A stretch of DNA of 58,584 nucleotides, from assembly GCA_017519865.1 (NCBI GenBank), contig JAFWRQ010000029.1, positions 1-58,584 on the forward strand, written 5' to 3'. The position numbers and the translations under genes are program-made. Source of the DNA: Bacteroidales bacterium. GTDB taxonomy: Bacteria; Bacteroidota; Bacteroidia; Bacteroidales; UBA932. A model generated the notes under the pieces. That model was given only the letters and a program-made list of their open reading frames with translations, had not been told where the DNA came from and searched no databases. Positions 26,421 to 35,035 of the stretch are shown one piece after another (the stretch's first letter is position 1; each line of letters starts with the position of its first letter).

Positions 26421-28784
26421 ATGAAGAACGTTATGAACAGAATAATCAAGTTCTCCGTCATGGCCGTGGCCGCCATCCTGGCGTTCAGCGGCTGCCAGCA
26501 CGAGGAGATCAGCACTGACCAGTACAGTGACGGAAGCCTCGCCTTGAGCGCGTTCTCGCCCAATCCGGTTTACCGTGGCGGTGAAATCACCATCATCGGC
26601 AGCAACCTGGACCAGGTGTCGCAGGTCATAGTCCCCGGTGTGGAGCCCATCACCAACTTCACGGTGTCCGGCTCCGGCCGCGAGTGCAAGCTGGTATTCA
26701 CCGTCCCCGTTGACGGACCGGTAGAGGGCGTGATCGCCATCGTGGGCAAGGACGGTACCAAGATCCAGTCCCTTGCCGAGCTTACCTATACCGAGCCTAT
26801 AGTGTTCACGTCGTTCAGCCCCGCATCCGCGATGCCCGGCGACGTGCTGACCATCAAGGGTGACTATCTCAACCTTGTCATGGAGGTCATCTTCGAGGGG
26901 GGCGCTTACGTGACGGATTTCGTCTCGCAGTCGCGCTACGAACTCAAGGTCGCCGTTCCTTCCAAAGCCATCTCCGGCCGTCTCATCATCGGTGATTCCG
27001 ATGAGGTGCTCGACCCCGACAAGGTGGCGAACAAGGTCTATTCCGAGGACGAACTCGTGATCGGTGACCCTACTGTCAGCGGTCTTGAGGTCTCCGTCGC
27101 CAAGCCCGGAGAAGACGCGGTCATTTCCGGGGAGTATCTGGACATGGTCCAGAAAGTGGTCTTCGCTGACGGTGTGGAGGTTACCGACTTCACCGTCTCT
27201 TCCGACGGGACTACGCTCACCGTTGCGATCCCTGCGACGGCCAAGACCGGCGACGTTGTCGCGGTCGACTATGCCGGCAAGGAGTTCACTGCCGGCTCCA
27301 TCTCATTGGTCCAGCCCGGTGCTCTCATCGCCTCTCCCGATCCTGTGAAGGCTGGGGAGGACCTTACCATCAGCGGCGATGACCTCGATGTCGTCACTAC
27401 CGTTACCTTCCCCGGAGCGGGCGAGGGCTCGTTCTACTACGATGAGGACAAGGGCATCGTCACCACCGTCCCTGCGACGGCCACCGAAGGTGACATCACC
27501 CTTGGTATGGCCAACGGCGATGCCGTATCCGTGGCATACACCCTCGTGCATCCTACTGTCACCGAGGTCGCTCCGACCGAGCTGATGGCAGGCGGTGAGA
27601 TCATCGTCAAGGGAACCGACCTCGACCTCGTCTCCAAGGCCACCCTCGGCGGCAAGGAGGTCGGAGTCGAGTTCGCGGACGATGTCCTCAAGCTCTTGAC
27701 TTCCAATACTTCCGTATCCGGTAAGATCGTCCTTACCCTCGCCAACGGCGAGACTGTCGAACCTGAAGAGACCATCACCCTCAGCTACGACTCGTTCATC
27801 ATTGTCAATGAACTGCCTGCGGCTGAGCACATCGGAGCGCTCGTCACCATGAAGGGCGAGAACTTCATGATGATCGAGAATATCTTCATCGGCGAGCAGA
27901 AAGTCACCGGTTATGTCAAGCGCGAGGACGGCGAGATCCAGTTCACCATGCCTTACAACAAGGTGGGCGTGTACCCCGTTTACTTCGACCTCTTCAACGG
28001 TGACCGTGAGACCTGCCCCAGCTCCATCGAGGTGCAGCTTGAGCAGAATATCACCGTCATCTGGGAAGGCTATGAGGATATGGGTTCCTGGAGTAACCAG
28101 CCTTATCTCGGTGACGAGAAGGCGTTTGTCGATGCCGGCCTCCTGGTGGGCGATAAGGTACGCGTATACTATTCTCCTCTCGCTGACTGGTACCAGATCC
28201 AGGTGTTCGGCGGTCACTGGGACGGCATGTCCTTCGAGGAACTCGGATGGAGCAATACCATATCGCCCGATACCATCCCTTCGTACTGCGGATACTTCGA
28301 GTTCACCGTCACTCCCACCATCCTCGGCCAGCTCTGCAATCCTCAGGGCTGGGGCGGAGCCCTTCTGACCCAGGGTGAGGGCGCTGCCGTGACTATGGTC
28401 ACGATGATTCACGAGATCCCTCAGGAGAAGACCCTCTGGGAGGGAAGCGAGGATCTCGGCAGCTGGAGCAACCAGCCTTACTTCGGCGCGGAAGGAGCTC
28501 TCGTGGAGATGGGCGTCAAGGTAGGTGACCTCATGCGCATCTACTTCACCCCGACCGCTGACTGGTGGCAGATCCAGATCTTCGACGGCCACTGGGGAGC
28601 AGTCTCCATCGACGAGATCGGTGGCGGACAGACCGCCAATCCCGATACCACGACTGCCACGAGCTGTCTCGAGTTCGTGCTGACCGAAGCCCTGTACGAC
28701 CAGTTCACTGGTATCCAGGGTTGGGGAGGTACGCTTCTCTGCCAGGGTGAGAGTGCAATCATCACCAGGATAGCTATACTTTAA
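26421..28784 (+). CDS. Six-TIG lipoprotein with a duplicated C-terminal binding module
   Basis: A 787-residue predicted surface lipoprotein (lipobox FSGC, Cys at about 25). Six IPT/TIG-type repeats follow in a row, starting near residues 40, 120, 210, 298, 376 and 465. Each has the pattern '..P..GG.ITI.G..LD.V..V'. The last about 240 residues are two copies of one module (about 547-665 and 666-787). Both contain LWEG/IWEG, then GSWSNQPY, ADW.QIQ.F.GHW, and GWGG..L.QGE. I infer an extended stalk that holds two glycan-binding modules away from the surface. It starts seven bases after the previous gene. A terminator follows directly, so it ends the first transcriptional unit of the PUL. Confidence 0.82.
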   Translation: MKNVMNRIIKFSVMAVAAILAFSGCQHEEISTDQYSDGSLALSAFSPNPVYRGGEITIIGSNLDQVSQVIVPGVEPITNFTVSGSGRECKLVFTVPVDGPVEGVIAIVGKDGTKIQSLAELTYTEPIVFTSFSPASAMPGDVLTIKGDYLNLVMEVIFEGGAYVTDFVSQSRYELKVAVPSKAISGRLIIGDSDEVLDPDKVANKVYSEDELVIGDPTVSGLEVSVAKPGEDAVISGEYLDMVQKVVFADGVEVTDFTVSSDGTTLTVAIPATAKTGDVVAVDYAGKEFTAGSISLVQPGALIASPDPVKAGEDLTISGDDLDVVTTVTFPGAGEGSFYYDEDKGIVTTVPATATEGDITLGMANGDAVSVAYTLVHPTVTEVAPTELMAGGEIIVKGTDLDLVSKATLGGKEVGVEFADDVLKLLTSNTSVSGKIVLTLANGETVEPEETITLSYDSFIIVNELPAAEHIGALVTMKGENFMMIENIFIGEQKVTGYVKREDGEIQFTMPYNKVGVYPVYFDLFNGDRETCPSSIEVQLEQNITVIWEGYEDMGSWSNQPYLGDEKAFVDAGLLVGDKVRVYYSPLADWYQIQVFGGHWDGMSFEELGWSNTISPDTIPSYCGYFEFTVTPTILGQLCNPQGWGGALLTQGEGAAVTMVTMIHEIPQEKTLWEGSEDLGSWSNQPYFGAEGALVEMGVKVGDLMRIYFTPTADWWQIQIFDGHWGAVSIDEIGGGQTANPDTTTATSCLEFVLTEALYDQFTGIQGWGGTLLCQGESAIITRIAIL

Positions 28785-28792
28785 TCCAACGA

Positions 28793-28824
28793 GGGCGGTG
28801 GTACGACTGCCACCGCCCTTTTTT
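28793..28824 (+). terminator. Intrinsic terminator inside the PUL
   Basis: GGGCGGTGG (28793-28801) and CCACCGCCC (28810-28818) form a perfect 9-bp GC-rich stem with an 8-base loop followed by six T residues. The GH26 gene begins nine bases later on the same strand and no promoter is visible between them. It should therefore cut enzyme-gene expression relative to susCD. Confidence 0.85.
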
Positions 28825-28832
28825 ATTTAACC

Positions 28833-30317
28833 ATGATTTCTTGCAGGCAGTTTTTTGTTTTGTTTCCGCTTGCGCTGCTCCTCTTTTCATGTGGAGGCGG
28901 CGCTGAGGTGGAACAGCCCGCCGAGCCGGCTCCGAAGCTGGTGTCCACCGACCCGGCGAACGGCGCCACAGGCCTGAAGGGCACGACCCTTTCCGTGGTT
29001 TTCAAGATGGACCAGAACGTCAAGGTGACTGCGGCCAACAGCAAGCGTGTCACCGTGAGCGGAGGGGCTTCGGTCTCCTCGGTCAATGCTTATAATACCG
29101 ATGTAACGGTCAACCTTGAGGGCCTTGAGAAAGGCGAAACATATACCGTCACCATACCGGCAGGCGCCATCGAGGGCTTCAAGACCAATCAGGAAAGCGC
29201 CTCCGAGGTCTCCGTGACCTTCACCATGGTCGAGCCGGAGAAGCATTATGGGCGTACCCCGGCGGCCGCACTGAGCAATCCGAAAGCCATTGCGCAAGCG
29301 GCCGCGGTCTACTCATACCTGCTTTCCAACTATGGCTCGAAGACCATCTCCGGGGCTATGGGAGGCACTGCCTGGGAGACATCATATACGGACATGATAG
29401 GAGAACAGACGGGCATCTATCCTGCCATCGTCGGGTTCGACTACATATTCAACAACTGGGCTGACAGGAAGAGCGAGTGGTCGGGCAGGCCCGACTATAC
29501 TGACATCACGCCTGTCAGGGATGCCTGGAACGCCCGCAACATCATCCAGATAGGATGGCACTGGTGCGTTCCCGCTACGACTGAGGATGCGTTCGACACC
29601 TCGGGCGGTAAGAGATACATCGACAGCTACTCGTACAACACCAGGGCATTCGGTGTCAGGAACGCCCTCAAGGAAGGTACATGGCAGAATGCCGAGATGA
29701 AGAAGCAGCTGAAGCAGGTTGCCGGATTCCTCAAGCTCCTCCAGGACGCCGGAATAGCAGTCCTGTGGAGACCTCTCCACGAGGCCGCCGGAGACTATAC
29801 CTGGGGAGCATGGTTCTGGTGGGGTTACGACGGCGCCGAAGCGTGCAAGGAGCTTTGGAGATACATGTACAGGGAGTTCACCGGAACCTACGGACTGAAC
29901 AACCTCATCTGGGTATGGACTGTCCAGTCCTCCGATACCGGCAAGCCGGCATCGGTCGAAAAACTGATGGAGTGGTACCCCGGTGACGAATATGTCGACA
30001 TAGTCGGTGCTGACCTATATGTCGCAAAGAATACCACCCAGTCCAATGTGTTCCAGCTTGTAAACGATTCTGTAAAGGGCAACAAGATGGTGGTCCTCAG
30101 CGAGTTCGGAAACCTCCTGGACATTGACGGATATTTCTCCGAAGATGCCCCTTGGGGATATTTCATGAACTGGTGCAACTTCGAGAATGGATCACCAGTG
30201 TTTTGGTGCAAGAACGCAGACGGCACCTATTCATGGAACAATACCGCCGCCGACTGGAAGGCGGCCTTGTCCAACAAGCATACGATTAACCGGAAGGATG
30301 TCCCTTCTTTCAAATGA
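28833..30317 (+). CDS. GH26 beta-mannanase lipoprotein with Ig-like stalk
   Basis: Endo-acting glycoside hydrolase family 26 enzyme, predicted to cut the beta-1,4-mannan backbone at the cell surface. The 494-residue protein has a lipoprotein signal (LLLFSC, Cys at about 20) and a Big_5-type Ig domain (about 34-132, LVSTDPANGATG). A GH26 domain follows (about 145-480). The acid/base glutamate is in WRPLHEAAGDYTWGAWFWWG (Glu317) and the nucleophile is in VLSEFGN (Glu424). Spacing of the two is as in known GH26 mannanases. The Ig domain is closely related to that of the next gene. Specificity among mannan, galactomannan and glucomannan cannot be told. Confidence 0.9.
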   Translation: MISCRQFFVLFPLALLLFSCGGGAEVEQPAEPAPKLVSTDPANGATGLKGTTLSVVFKMDQNVKVTAANSKRVTVSGGASVSSVNAYNTDVTVNLEGLEKGETYTVTIPAGAIEGFKTNQESASEVSVTFTMVEPEKHYGRTPAAALSNPKAIAQAAAVYSYLLSNYGSKTISGAMGGTAWETSYTDMIGEQTGIYPAIVGFDYIFNNWADRKSEWSGRPDYTDITPVRDAWNARNIIQIGWHWCVPATTEDAFDTSGGKRYIDSYSYNTRAFGVRNALKEGTWQNAEMKKQLKQVAGFLKLLQDAGIAVLWRPLHEAAGDYTWGAWFWWGYDGAEACKELWRYMYREFTGTYGLNNLIWVWTVQSSDTGKPASVEKLMEWYPGDEYVDIVGADLYVAKNTTQSNVFQLVNDSVKGNKMVVLSEFGNLLDIDGYFSEDAPWGYFMNWCNFENGSPVFWCKNADGTYSWNNTAADWKAALSNKHTINRKDVPSFK

Positions 30318-31894
30318 ATACCATGAAGAGATTGTTTTTCATAACGCTCGCTTTGTGCATACTGGCTGTTTCGTGCGAGGAGAAGCCTGAACCCGAACCG
30401 GAGTCCTCTCCGGCTCCAGTGCTTGTCTCTACGAACCCCGGTGACGGAGTCTCGCAAGTTGAAGGGTCTTCCCTGTCCGTCGTTTTCACCTTCGACCAGA
30501 ACATCAAGTGCACCCTGTCCAAGCAGGCTGGAATCAGCATCGACGGAGGTGCGAAGGTGGACAAGGTCAACACGTACAACACCGACTTGACGGTGGCCGT
30601 CTCAGGCCTGGCTGCAGGCTCGTCATATGTCATCACGATTCCCGAAGGGACCGTGGACGGGTTCAAGACCAATCAGAAAGGTTCCGCCGCCATAAGCTTC
30701 CGGTTCTCGACCAAGGATGCCGAACCGGAGCCTTCAGGCAGGATGGAGCCGGGAACGGATGCCTTCGGCTGGGAGAATGCGGCCGCCGCCGCCCGCAACA
30801 TGGGCGCCGGCTGGAACCTCGGCAATACCCTGGATTCCAACAGCGGTGATGTGGACAATATGTGGATAGAGGCCTTCTCCGACCGCAGCACTCCCAAATA
30901 CGAGACTGCCTGGGGCCAGCCCGTCACTACCCGCGCACTCATACACATGTTCAAGGAGGCCGGCTTCAATGCTATCCGTGTCCCTGTCACCTGGTATCCC
31001 CACATCGGTACGGTGACCGTCACTGTATCGGACAACAGGGGACACTGGGACATGTCTACATGGACTGGATATGACGTGGATCCTGCATGGATGGCCAGGG
31101 TGAAGGAAGTCGTGGACTATGTCATCGATGAAGGCATGTACTGCATCCTCAACGTCCATCACGATACGGGAGACGCAACAACCGGATGGCTGAAGGCAGA
31201 CAAGGCGGTATATGCTGCTGTCAAGGAGCGCTACTGTGCCCTCTGGAAGCAGATAGCCACCGAATTCGAGCCGTACGGACAGAAACTCCTGTTCGAATCC
31301 TTCAACGAAATGCTTGACTCGAAGGGGACTTGGAATTATTCCACGGATGAGGCGCACGAGACCATCAATATGTACAATGCCGATTTCGTGGCTACGGTAA
31401 GGGCCACCGGCGGCAATAACGGACACAGGAACCTGATACTCAATACCTACGGCGCCAGCTGCCAGAAGGAGGCGTTGGAAGCCTTCCGTTTACCTGCGGA
31501 TACTGCCGAAGACCATCTCCTCGCCGAAGTGCACAGCTATGCGCCATACGACTTCGCTTTCGATATGACCGGCAACCCGTATGTCAAGCAGAGGACCGTT
31601 TTCGACAGCTATTGCGAAACGGAGGTCAGGAGGAATGTCGAGAACATGGACAAGTACCTTGTATCAAAGGGCATCCCCTGCATCCTTGGCGAATACGGAT
31701 GTACCGCGATACAGTCCGCGACCGAGATCGCCAAGCAGGCCGCATGCTATGTGTCCGCCGCGGCCAAGTCCGACATCGCCTGCTTCTACTGGATGGCCCT
31801 CAGCGACGGCGAGGACAGATCCGTCCCGAAGTGGACGGCGCCTACGCTCAGGGACGCTATCCTGAAGGCTTACAAGGAGAATAAAAACGATTGA
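30314..31894 (+). CDS. GH5 endo-beta-glycanase lipoprotein with Ig-like stalk
   Basis: Family 5 glycoside hydrolase, probably an endo-beta-1,4-mannanase or glucanase acting on (gluco)mannan. The 526-residue protein has a lipoprotein signal (LAVSC), a PEPEPE linker and a Big_5-type Ig domain (about 35-135). The GH5 domain (about 150-520) shows GWNLGNTLD, RVPVTW, LNVHHD, the acid/base ESFNEM (Glu332) and the nucleophile ILGEYG (Glu460). The GWNLGNTLD pattern resembles subfamily 4, but I cannot fix the subfamily by eye. The ATG at 30314 overlaps the GH26 stop; the ATG at 30323 is an equally good start. Confidence 0.9.
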   Translation: MNTMKRLFFITLALCILAVSCEEKPEPEPESSPAPVLVSTNPGDGVSQVEGSSLSVVFTFDQNIKCTLSKQAGISIDGGAKVDKVNTYNTDLTVAVSGLAAGSSYVITIPEGTVDGFKTNQKGSAAISFRFSTKDAEPEPSGRMEPGTDAFGWENAAAAARNMGAGWNLGNTLDSNSGDVDNMWIEAFSDRSTPKYETAWGQPVTTRALIHMFKEAGFNAIRVPVTWYPHIGTVTVTVSDNRGHWDMSTWTGYDVDPAWMARVKEVVDYVIDEGMYCILNVHHDTGDATTGWLKADKAVYAAVKERYCALWKQIATEFEPYGQKLLFESFNEMLDSKGTWNYSTDEAHETINMYNADFVATVRATGGNNGHRNLILNTYGASCQKEALEAFRLPADTAEDHLLAEVHSYAPYDFAFDMTGNPYVKQRTVFDSYCETEVRRNVENMDKYLVSKGIPCILGEYGCTAIQSATEIAKQAACYVSAAAKSDIACFYWMALSDGEDRSVPKWTAPTLRDAILKAYKENKND

Positions 31895-31896
31895 CA

Positions 31897-32775
31897 ATGA
31901 CCGACGTACTAAAAGAGATAACGCCCTTGTCCGAGAAGGACCTGTTCTACATCGTCGAGAGGCACAAGAGCGAATTCACCTACCCGTTGCATGAACACCG
32001 CGACTTCGAGCTCAACTTCGTGGAGCACGCAGCGGGTGCGCAGAGGGTGGTAGGTGACAGCATGGAGGAGATAGGGGAGTTCGACCTTGTACTGATAGGT
32101 GGCGAAGGCCTCCAGCATGCATGGCAGCAGGGCAAGTGTACCTCGAAGGACATACGCGAGATCACCATACAGTTCTCTGCCGACCTTTTCCCGGAGTCGC
32201 TGCTGTCCAAGAACCAGTTCTCTTCCATACGCCGTATGCTCGAACGCTCGAGCCTCGGCCTGTCGTTCCCTATGGAGACCATCATGGACGCATACACTAC
32301 CATCAACGGCCTCGTGGGGATGCAGGAGCCTTTCTACCAGTACATACAGTTCATGGTCCTGATGTACAAGCTTTCCCTCTCTGAGAATTCCAAGGTTCTG
32401 GCCAGCAGCTCTTTCGCCCGGTCTGAGACAAAGGAGGAGAGCGACCTCGTGAGGATGGCCAAACAGTACATCTACGACCATTTCAAGGAAGATGTGTCGC
32501 TCACGGCCATGGCCGACCTCGTGGGCATGTCGCCGTCTGCTTTCAGCCGTTTCTTCAAGAACGGTACGGGCAGCACGCTTTCCGACTATGTCATTGACAT
32601 CAGGCTCGGAAATGCCGCGCACCTGCTGGTGGATACCCCCATGAGCGTCTCGGACATCTGCTACGAGTGCGGGTTCAACAACCAGTCCAACTTCAACCGC
32701 ATCTTCAAGGCGAAGCGCGGCCAGACACCCAGGGAGTTCAGGGCTGCCTTCAAGAAGAACAGGACAATAGTTTAG
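31897..32775 (+). CDS. AraC-family transcriptional regulator of the PUL
   Basis: A 292-residue cytoplasmic regulator. The N-terminal half looks like a cupin sensor domain (YPLHEHRDFELNFVEHAAG and the GEFDLVLIGGEGLQHAW segment). The C-terminal 100 residues form two AraC helix-turn-helix motifs (VSLTAMADLVGMSPSAFSRFFK and ISDICYECGFNNQSNFNRIFK, each in part), followed by the family signature GQTPREFR. It sits in the middle of the enzyme genes, two bases after the GH5 stop, and is probably co-transcribed. The likely ligand is a mannan-derived oligosaccharide or disaccharide, by inference. I used ATG 31897; a TTG six bases earlier is less likely. Confidence 0.92.
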   Translation: MTDVLKEITPLSEKDLFYIVERHKSEFTYPLHEHRDFELNFVEHAAGAQRVVGDSMEEIGEFDLVLIGGEGLQHAWQQGKCTSKDIREITIQFSADLFPESLLSKNQFSSIRRMLERSSLGLSFPMETIMDAYTTINGLVGMQEPFYQYIQFMVLMYKLSLSENSKVLASSSFARSETKEESDLVRMAKQYIYDHFKEDVSLTAMADLVGMSPSAFSRFFKNGTGSTLSDYVIDIRLGNAAHLLVDTPMSVSDICYECGFNNQSNFNRIFKAKRGQTPREFRAAFKKNRTIV

Positions 32776-32778
32776 CGC

Positions 32779-33861
32779 ATGCGCATCAAAGGTATCATAG
32801 CTCTGCTGGCTTTAGCCGTTTCCTGCGTGCGGCCTTCTCCCGCTGAGCCCGGCATCGCCGGCATCCTGGAGTCGGCCGCATCCTCCGGCAAGTATCTCTA
32901 TGCGCATCAGGATGACCTGCCTTACGGCCACTCATGGGTGGCGGACATCGCCGACCCTCTGGGCAGGAGCGATGTCCTGGATGTATGCGGGGATTTTCCT
33001 GCCATTGTGGGCTTTGACCTTGGAGGGATCGAACTCGGGAACGATGCCAATCTGGACGGAGTCCCGTTCGACCTGATGCGCGCCCAGGCCTTGGCCTTCG
33101 TCCGGGCCGGCGGCATCGTCACCTTCTCATGGCATCTGCGCAACCCTCTTACGGGCGGGGATTCCTGGGACGTCTCTTCCGACATGGCAGTTCGCTCTGT
33201 CCTCGAGGGCGGGGAGCGCCACGGGCTTTTCATGGAGTGGCTGGACAGGCTCGCGGATTTCCTGGAGTCCATAAAGGATGCGGACGGCAATCCTATACCC
33301 TGCATTTTCCGCCCGTGGCACGAGAATACCGGCAGCTGGTTCTGGTGGGGTGAAAACCTCTGTACTGACGAAGATTACCGTGCGCTGTGGCGCATGACTT
33401 ATGATTACGTAGCGGTTGAAAGGGGATTGGACAACTATCTGTGGGCATACTCCCCGAGTTCGACCGATCTCGCGAAAGCGATGGACCGTTATCCCGGAGA
33501 TGACATCATCGGCCTGATAGGGGTCGACCACTATGACAGCTACGGCGATGACGAGGTACACGACGGCTTCATCCGTGACATGCGGCGCTGCCTGGAGTAT
33601 CTGTCAGGTGTGGCGCGGCAGCACGGCCTGTTGCTCGCCGTCACCGAGACCGGACAGGAGTCCGTTCCATGCCAGACATGGTGGACCGAAGTCCTCCAGC
33701 CTTCGGTCGAGGGCTTCCCGGTCAGCTATGTGCTGACCTGGAGGAATGCCTCCGACCGTCCGGCGCATTTCTTCGGACCCTGGAAGGGTGCTGCCTGCGA
33801 GAAGGATTTCCTGGATTTCCATGATTCGGACAAGACGTTGTTCCTCAAAGATTTAGATTAG
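32779..33861 (+). CDS. Second GH26 beta-mannanase / mannobiohydrolase lipoprotein
   Basis: A 360-residue GH26 enzyme with a lipoprotein signal (LLALAVSC) and no accessory domain. The catalytic domain reads YLYAHQDDLPYGHSW near residues 35-55, with acid/base glutamate in FRPWHENTGSWFWWG (Glu182) and nucleophile in AVTETGQES (Glu290). The sequence type resembles the compact GH26 enzymes of Bacteroides mannan PULs that release mannobiose. This is recalled similarity, not tested. It is followed after six bases by GH130, as in the known Bacteroides fragilis arrangement of GH26, GH130 and symporter. Confidence 0.9.
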   Translation: MRIKGIIALLALAVSCVRPSPAEPGIAGILESAASSGKYLYAHQDDLPYGHSWVADIADPLGRSDVLDVCGDFPAIVGFDLGGIELGNDANLDGVPFDLMRAQALAFVRAGGIVTFSWHLRNPLTGGDSWDVSSDMAVRSVLEGGERHGLFMEWLDRLADFLESIKDADGNPIPCIFRPWHENTGSWFWWGENLCTDEDYRALWRMTYDYVAVERGLDNYLWAYSPSSTDLAKAMDRYPGDDIIGLIGVDHYDSYGDDEVHDGFIRDMRRCLEYLSGVARQHGLLLAVTETGQESVPCQTWWTEVLQPSVEGFPVSYVLTWRNASDRPAHFFGPWKGAACEKDFLDFHDSDKTLFLKDLD

Positions 33862-33867
33862 TTTTCC

Positions 33868-35031
33868 ATGACATTTGAAGAAAAACTCAGGGTCCTGAAG
33901 AAGGACCATGGAGAACTCCTGAAGAAGAGGAACGCCGCCCTTTACGTGAACGGCGTTTACGAGAGGTACGCCAATCCCGTGCTCACAGCGGCGCATGCTC
34001 CGCTTTTCTGGCGTTATGACCTGGACGAGGCATCCAATCCGTACCTGGAGGAACGGTTCGGCATCCACGCCACTTTCAATTCCGGAGCGATAAAATATGG
34101 CGACAAGTACCTGCTGTGCGTCAGGGTGGAGGGTGCCGACCGGAAGTCTTTCTTCGCAATGGCGGAGAGCCCCAACGGGGTGGACAACTTCCGCTTCTGG
34201 GACCGTCCGGTCACCATGCCCGAATGGGGGGAACCGGCTACGAATGTCTATGACATGAGGCTGACAGCCCATGAGGACGGATGGATCTACGGTGTCTTCT
34301 GCGTCGAGCGCAAGGACCCGTCGGCGGCTCCGGGCGACCTGTCGTCGGCCGTCGCCGCGGCCGGCATAGCCCGCACCCGTGACTTCGTCACCTGGGAGCG
34401 GCTGCCGGACCTCGTGAGCACCTCGCAGCAGCGTAACGTCGTGCTGCACCCGGAGTTCGTCGACGGCAAATACGCCTTCTATACGCGCCCGCAGGACGGT
34501 TTCATAGACGCCGGCAGCGGCGGCGGCATAGGCTGGGCGCTCGTTGACGATATAACCCACGCAGAGGTGAAGGACGAGAAGATCATCAACCTCCGCCATT
34601 ACCACACCGTCAAGGAGGTAAAGAACGGCGAAGGCCCCGCACCCATCCGTACGGATAAGGGCTGGTTGCATCTCGCGCATGGGGTGCGCGGCTGCGCCTG
34701 CGGCCTCCGCTATGTCCTCTACATGTATATGACGGCCTTGGACGACCCTTCCAGGGTCATTGCAGAGCCTGCCGGCTTCTTCATGGCACCGGAAGGCGAA
34801 GAGTATATCGGCGACGTCATGAACGTCCTCTTCTCCAACGGATGGATCGTGGATCCAGACGGGAGGGTGTTCATCTATTACGCCTCCAGTGACACTCGGA
34901 TGCACGTGGCCACCTCCTCAGTGGACAGGCTGGTGGACTACTGCCTGGGCACGGAGCCTGACGGACTGACGACAGGCGATACCGTCAGGAGGCTTAACAG
35001 GCTTATAGACAAGAATCTGAATAATAAATAA
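33868..35031 (+). CDS. GH130 4-O-beta-D-mannosyl-D-glucose phosphorylase
   Basis: Cytoplasmic enzyme that uses phosphate to split Man-beta-1,4-Glc into mannose 1-phosphate and glucose. The 387-residue protein has no signal peptide. Family features are visible: NPVLTAAHAPLFWRYDL near the N-terminus, FNSGAIKY, the likely catalytic aspartate in NVYDMRL (Asp129), the HGVRGCACGLRY segment, and a C-terminal YYASSDTRMHVATSSVDRL. The order GH26, GH130, GPH symporter is the known mannan-catabolic set of Bacteroides. In that pathway an epimerase first converts mannobiose to Man-Glc; no epimerase gene is found here. Confidence 0.92.
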   Translation: MTFEEKLRVLKKDHGELLKKRNAALYVNGVYERYANPVLTAAHAPLFWRYDLDEASNPYLEERFGIHATFNSGAIKYGDKYLLCVRVEGADRKSFFAMAESPNGVDNFRFWDRPVTMPEWGEPATNVYDMRLTAHEDGWIYGVFCVERKDPSAAPGDLSSAVAAAGIARTRDFVTWERLPDLVSTSQQRNVVLHPEFVDGKYAFYTRPQDGFIDAGSGGGIGWALVDDITHAEVKDEKIINLRHYHTVKEVKNGEGPAPIRTDKGWLHLAHGVRGCACGLRYVLYMYMTALDDPSRVIAEPAGFFMAPEGEEYIGDVMNVLFSNGWIVDPDGRVFIYYASSDTRMHVATSSVDRLVDYCLGTEPDGLTTGDTVRRLNRLIDKNLNNK

Positions 35032-35035
35032 TACT

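Noticed and set aside
25112-28784. Calling the two TIG lipoproteins enzymes
   Set aside because: No catalytic motif is visible; they consist of TIG domains and aromatic-rich modules, so binding is the only supportable role.
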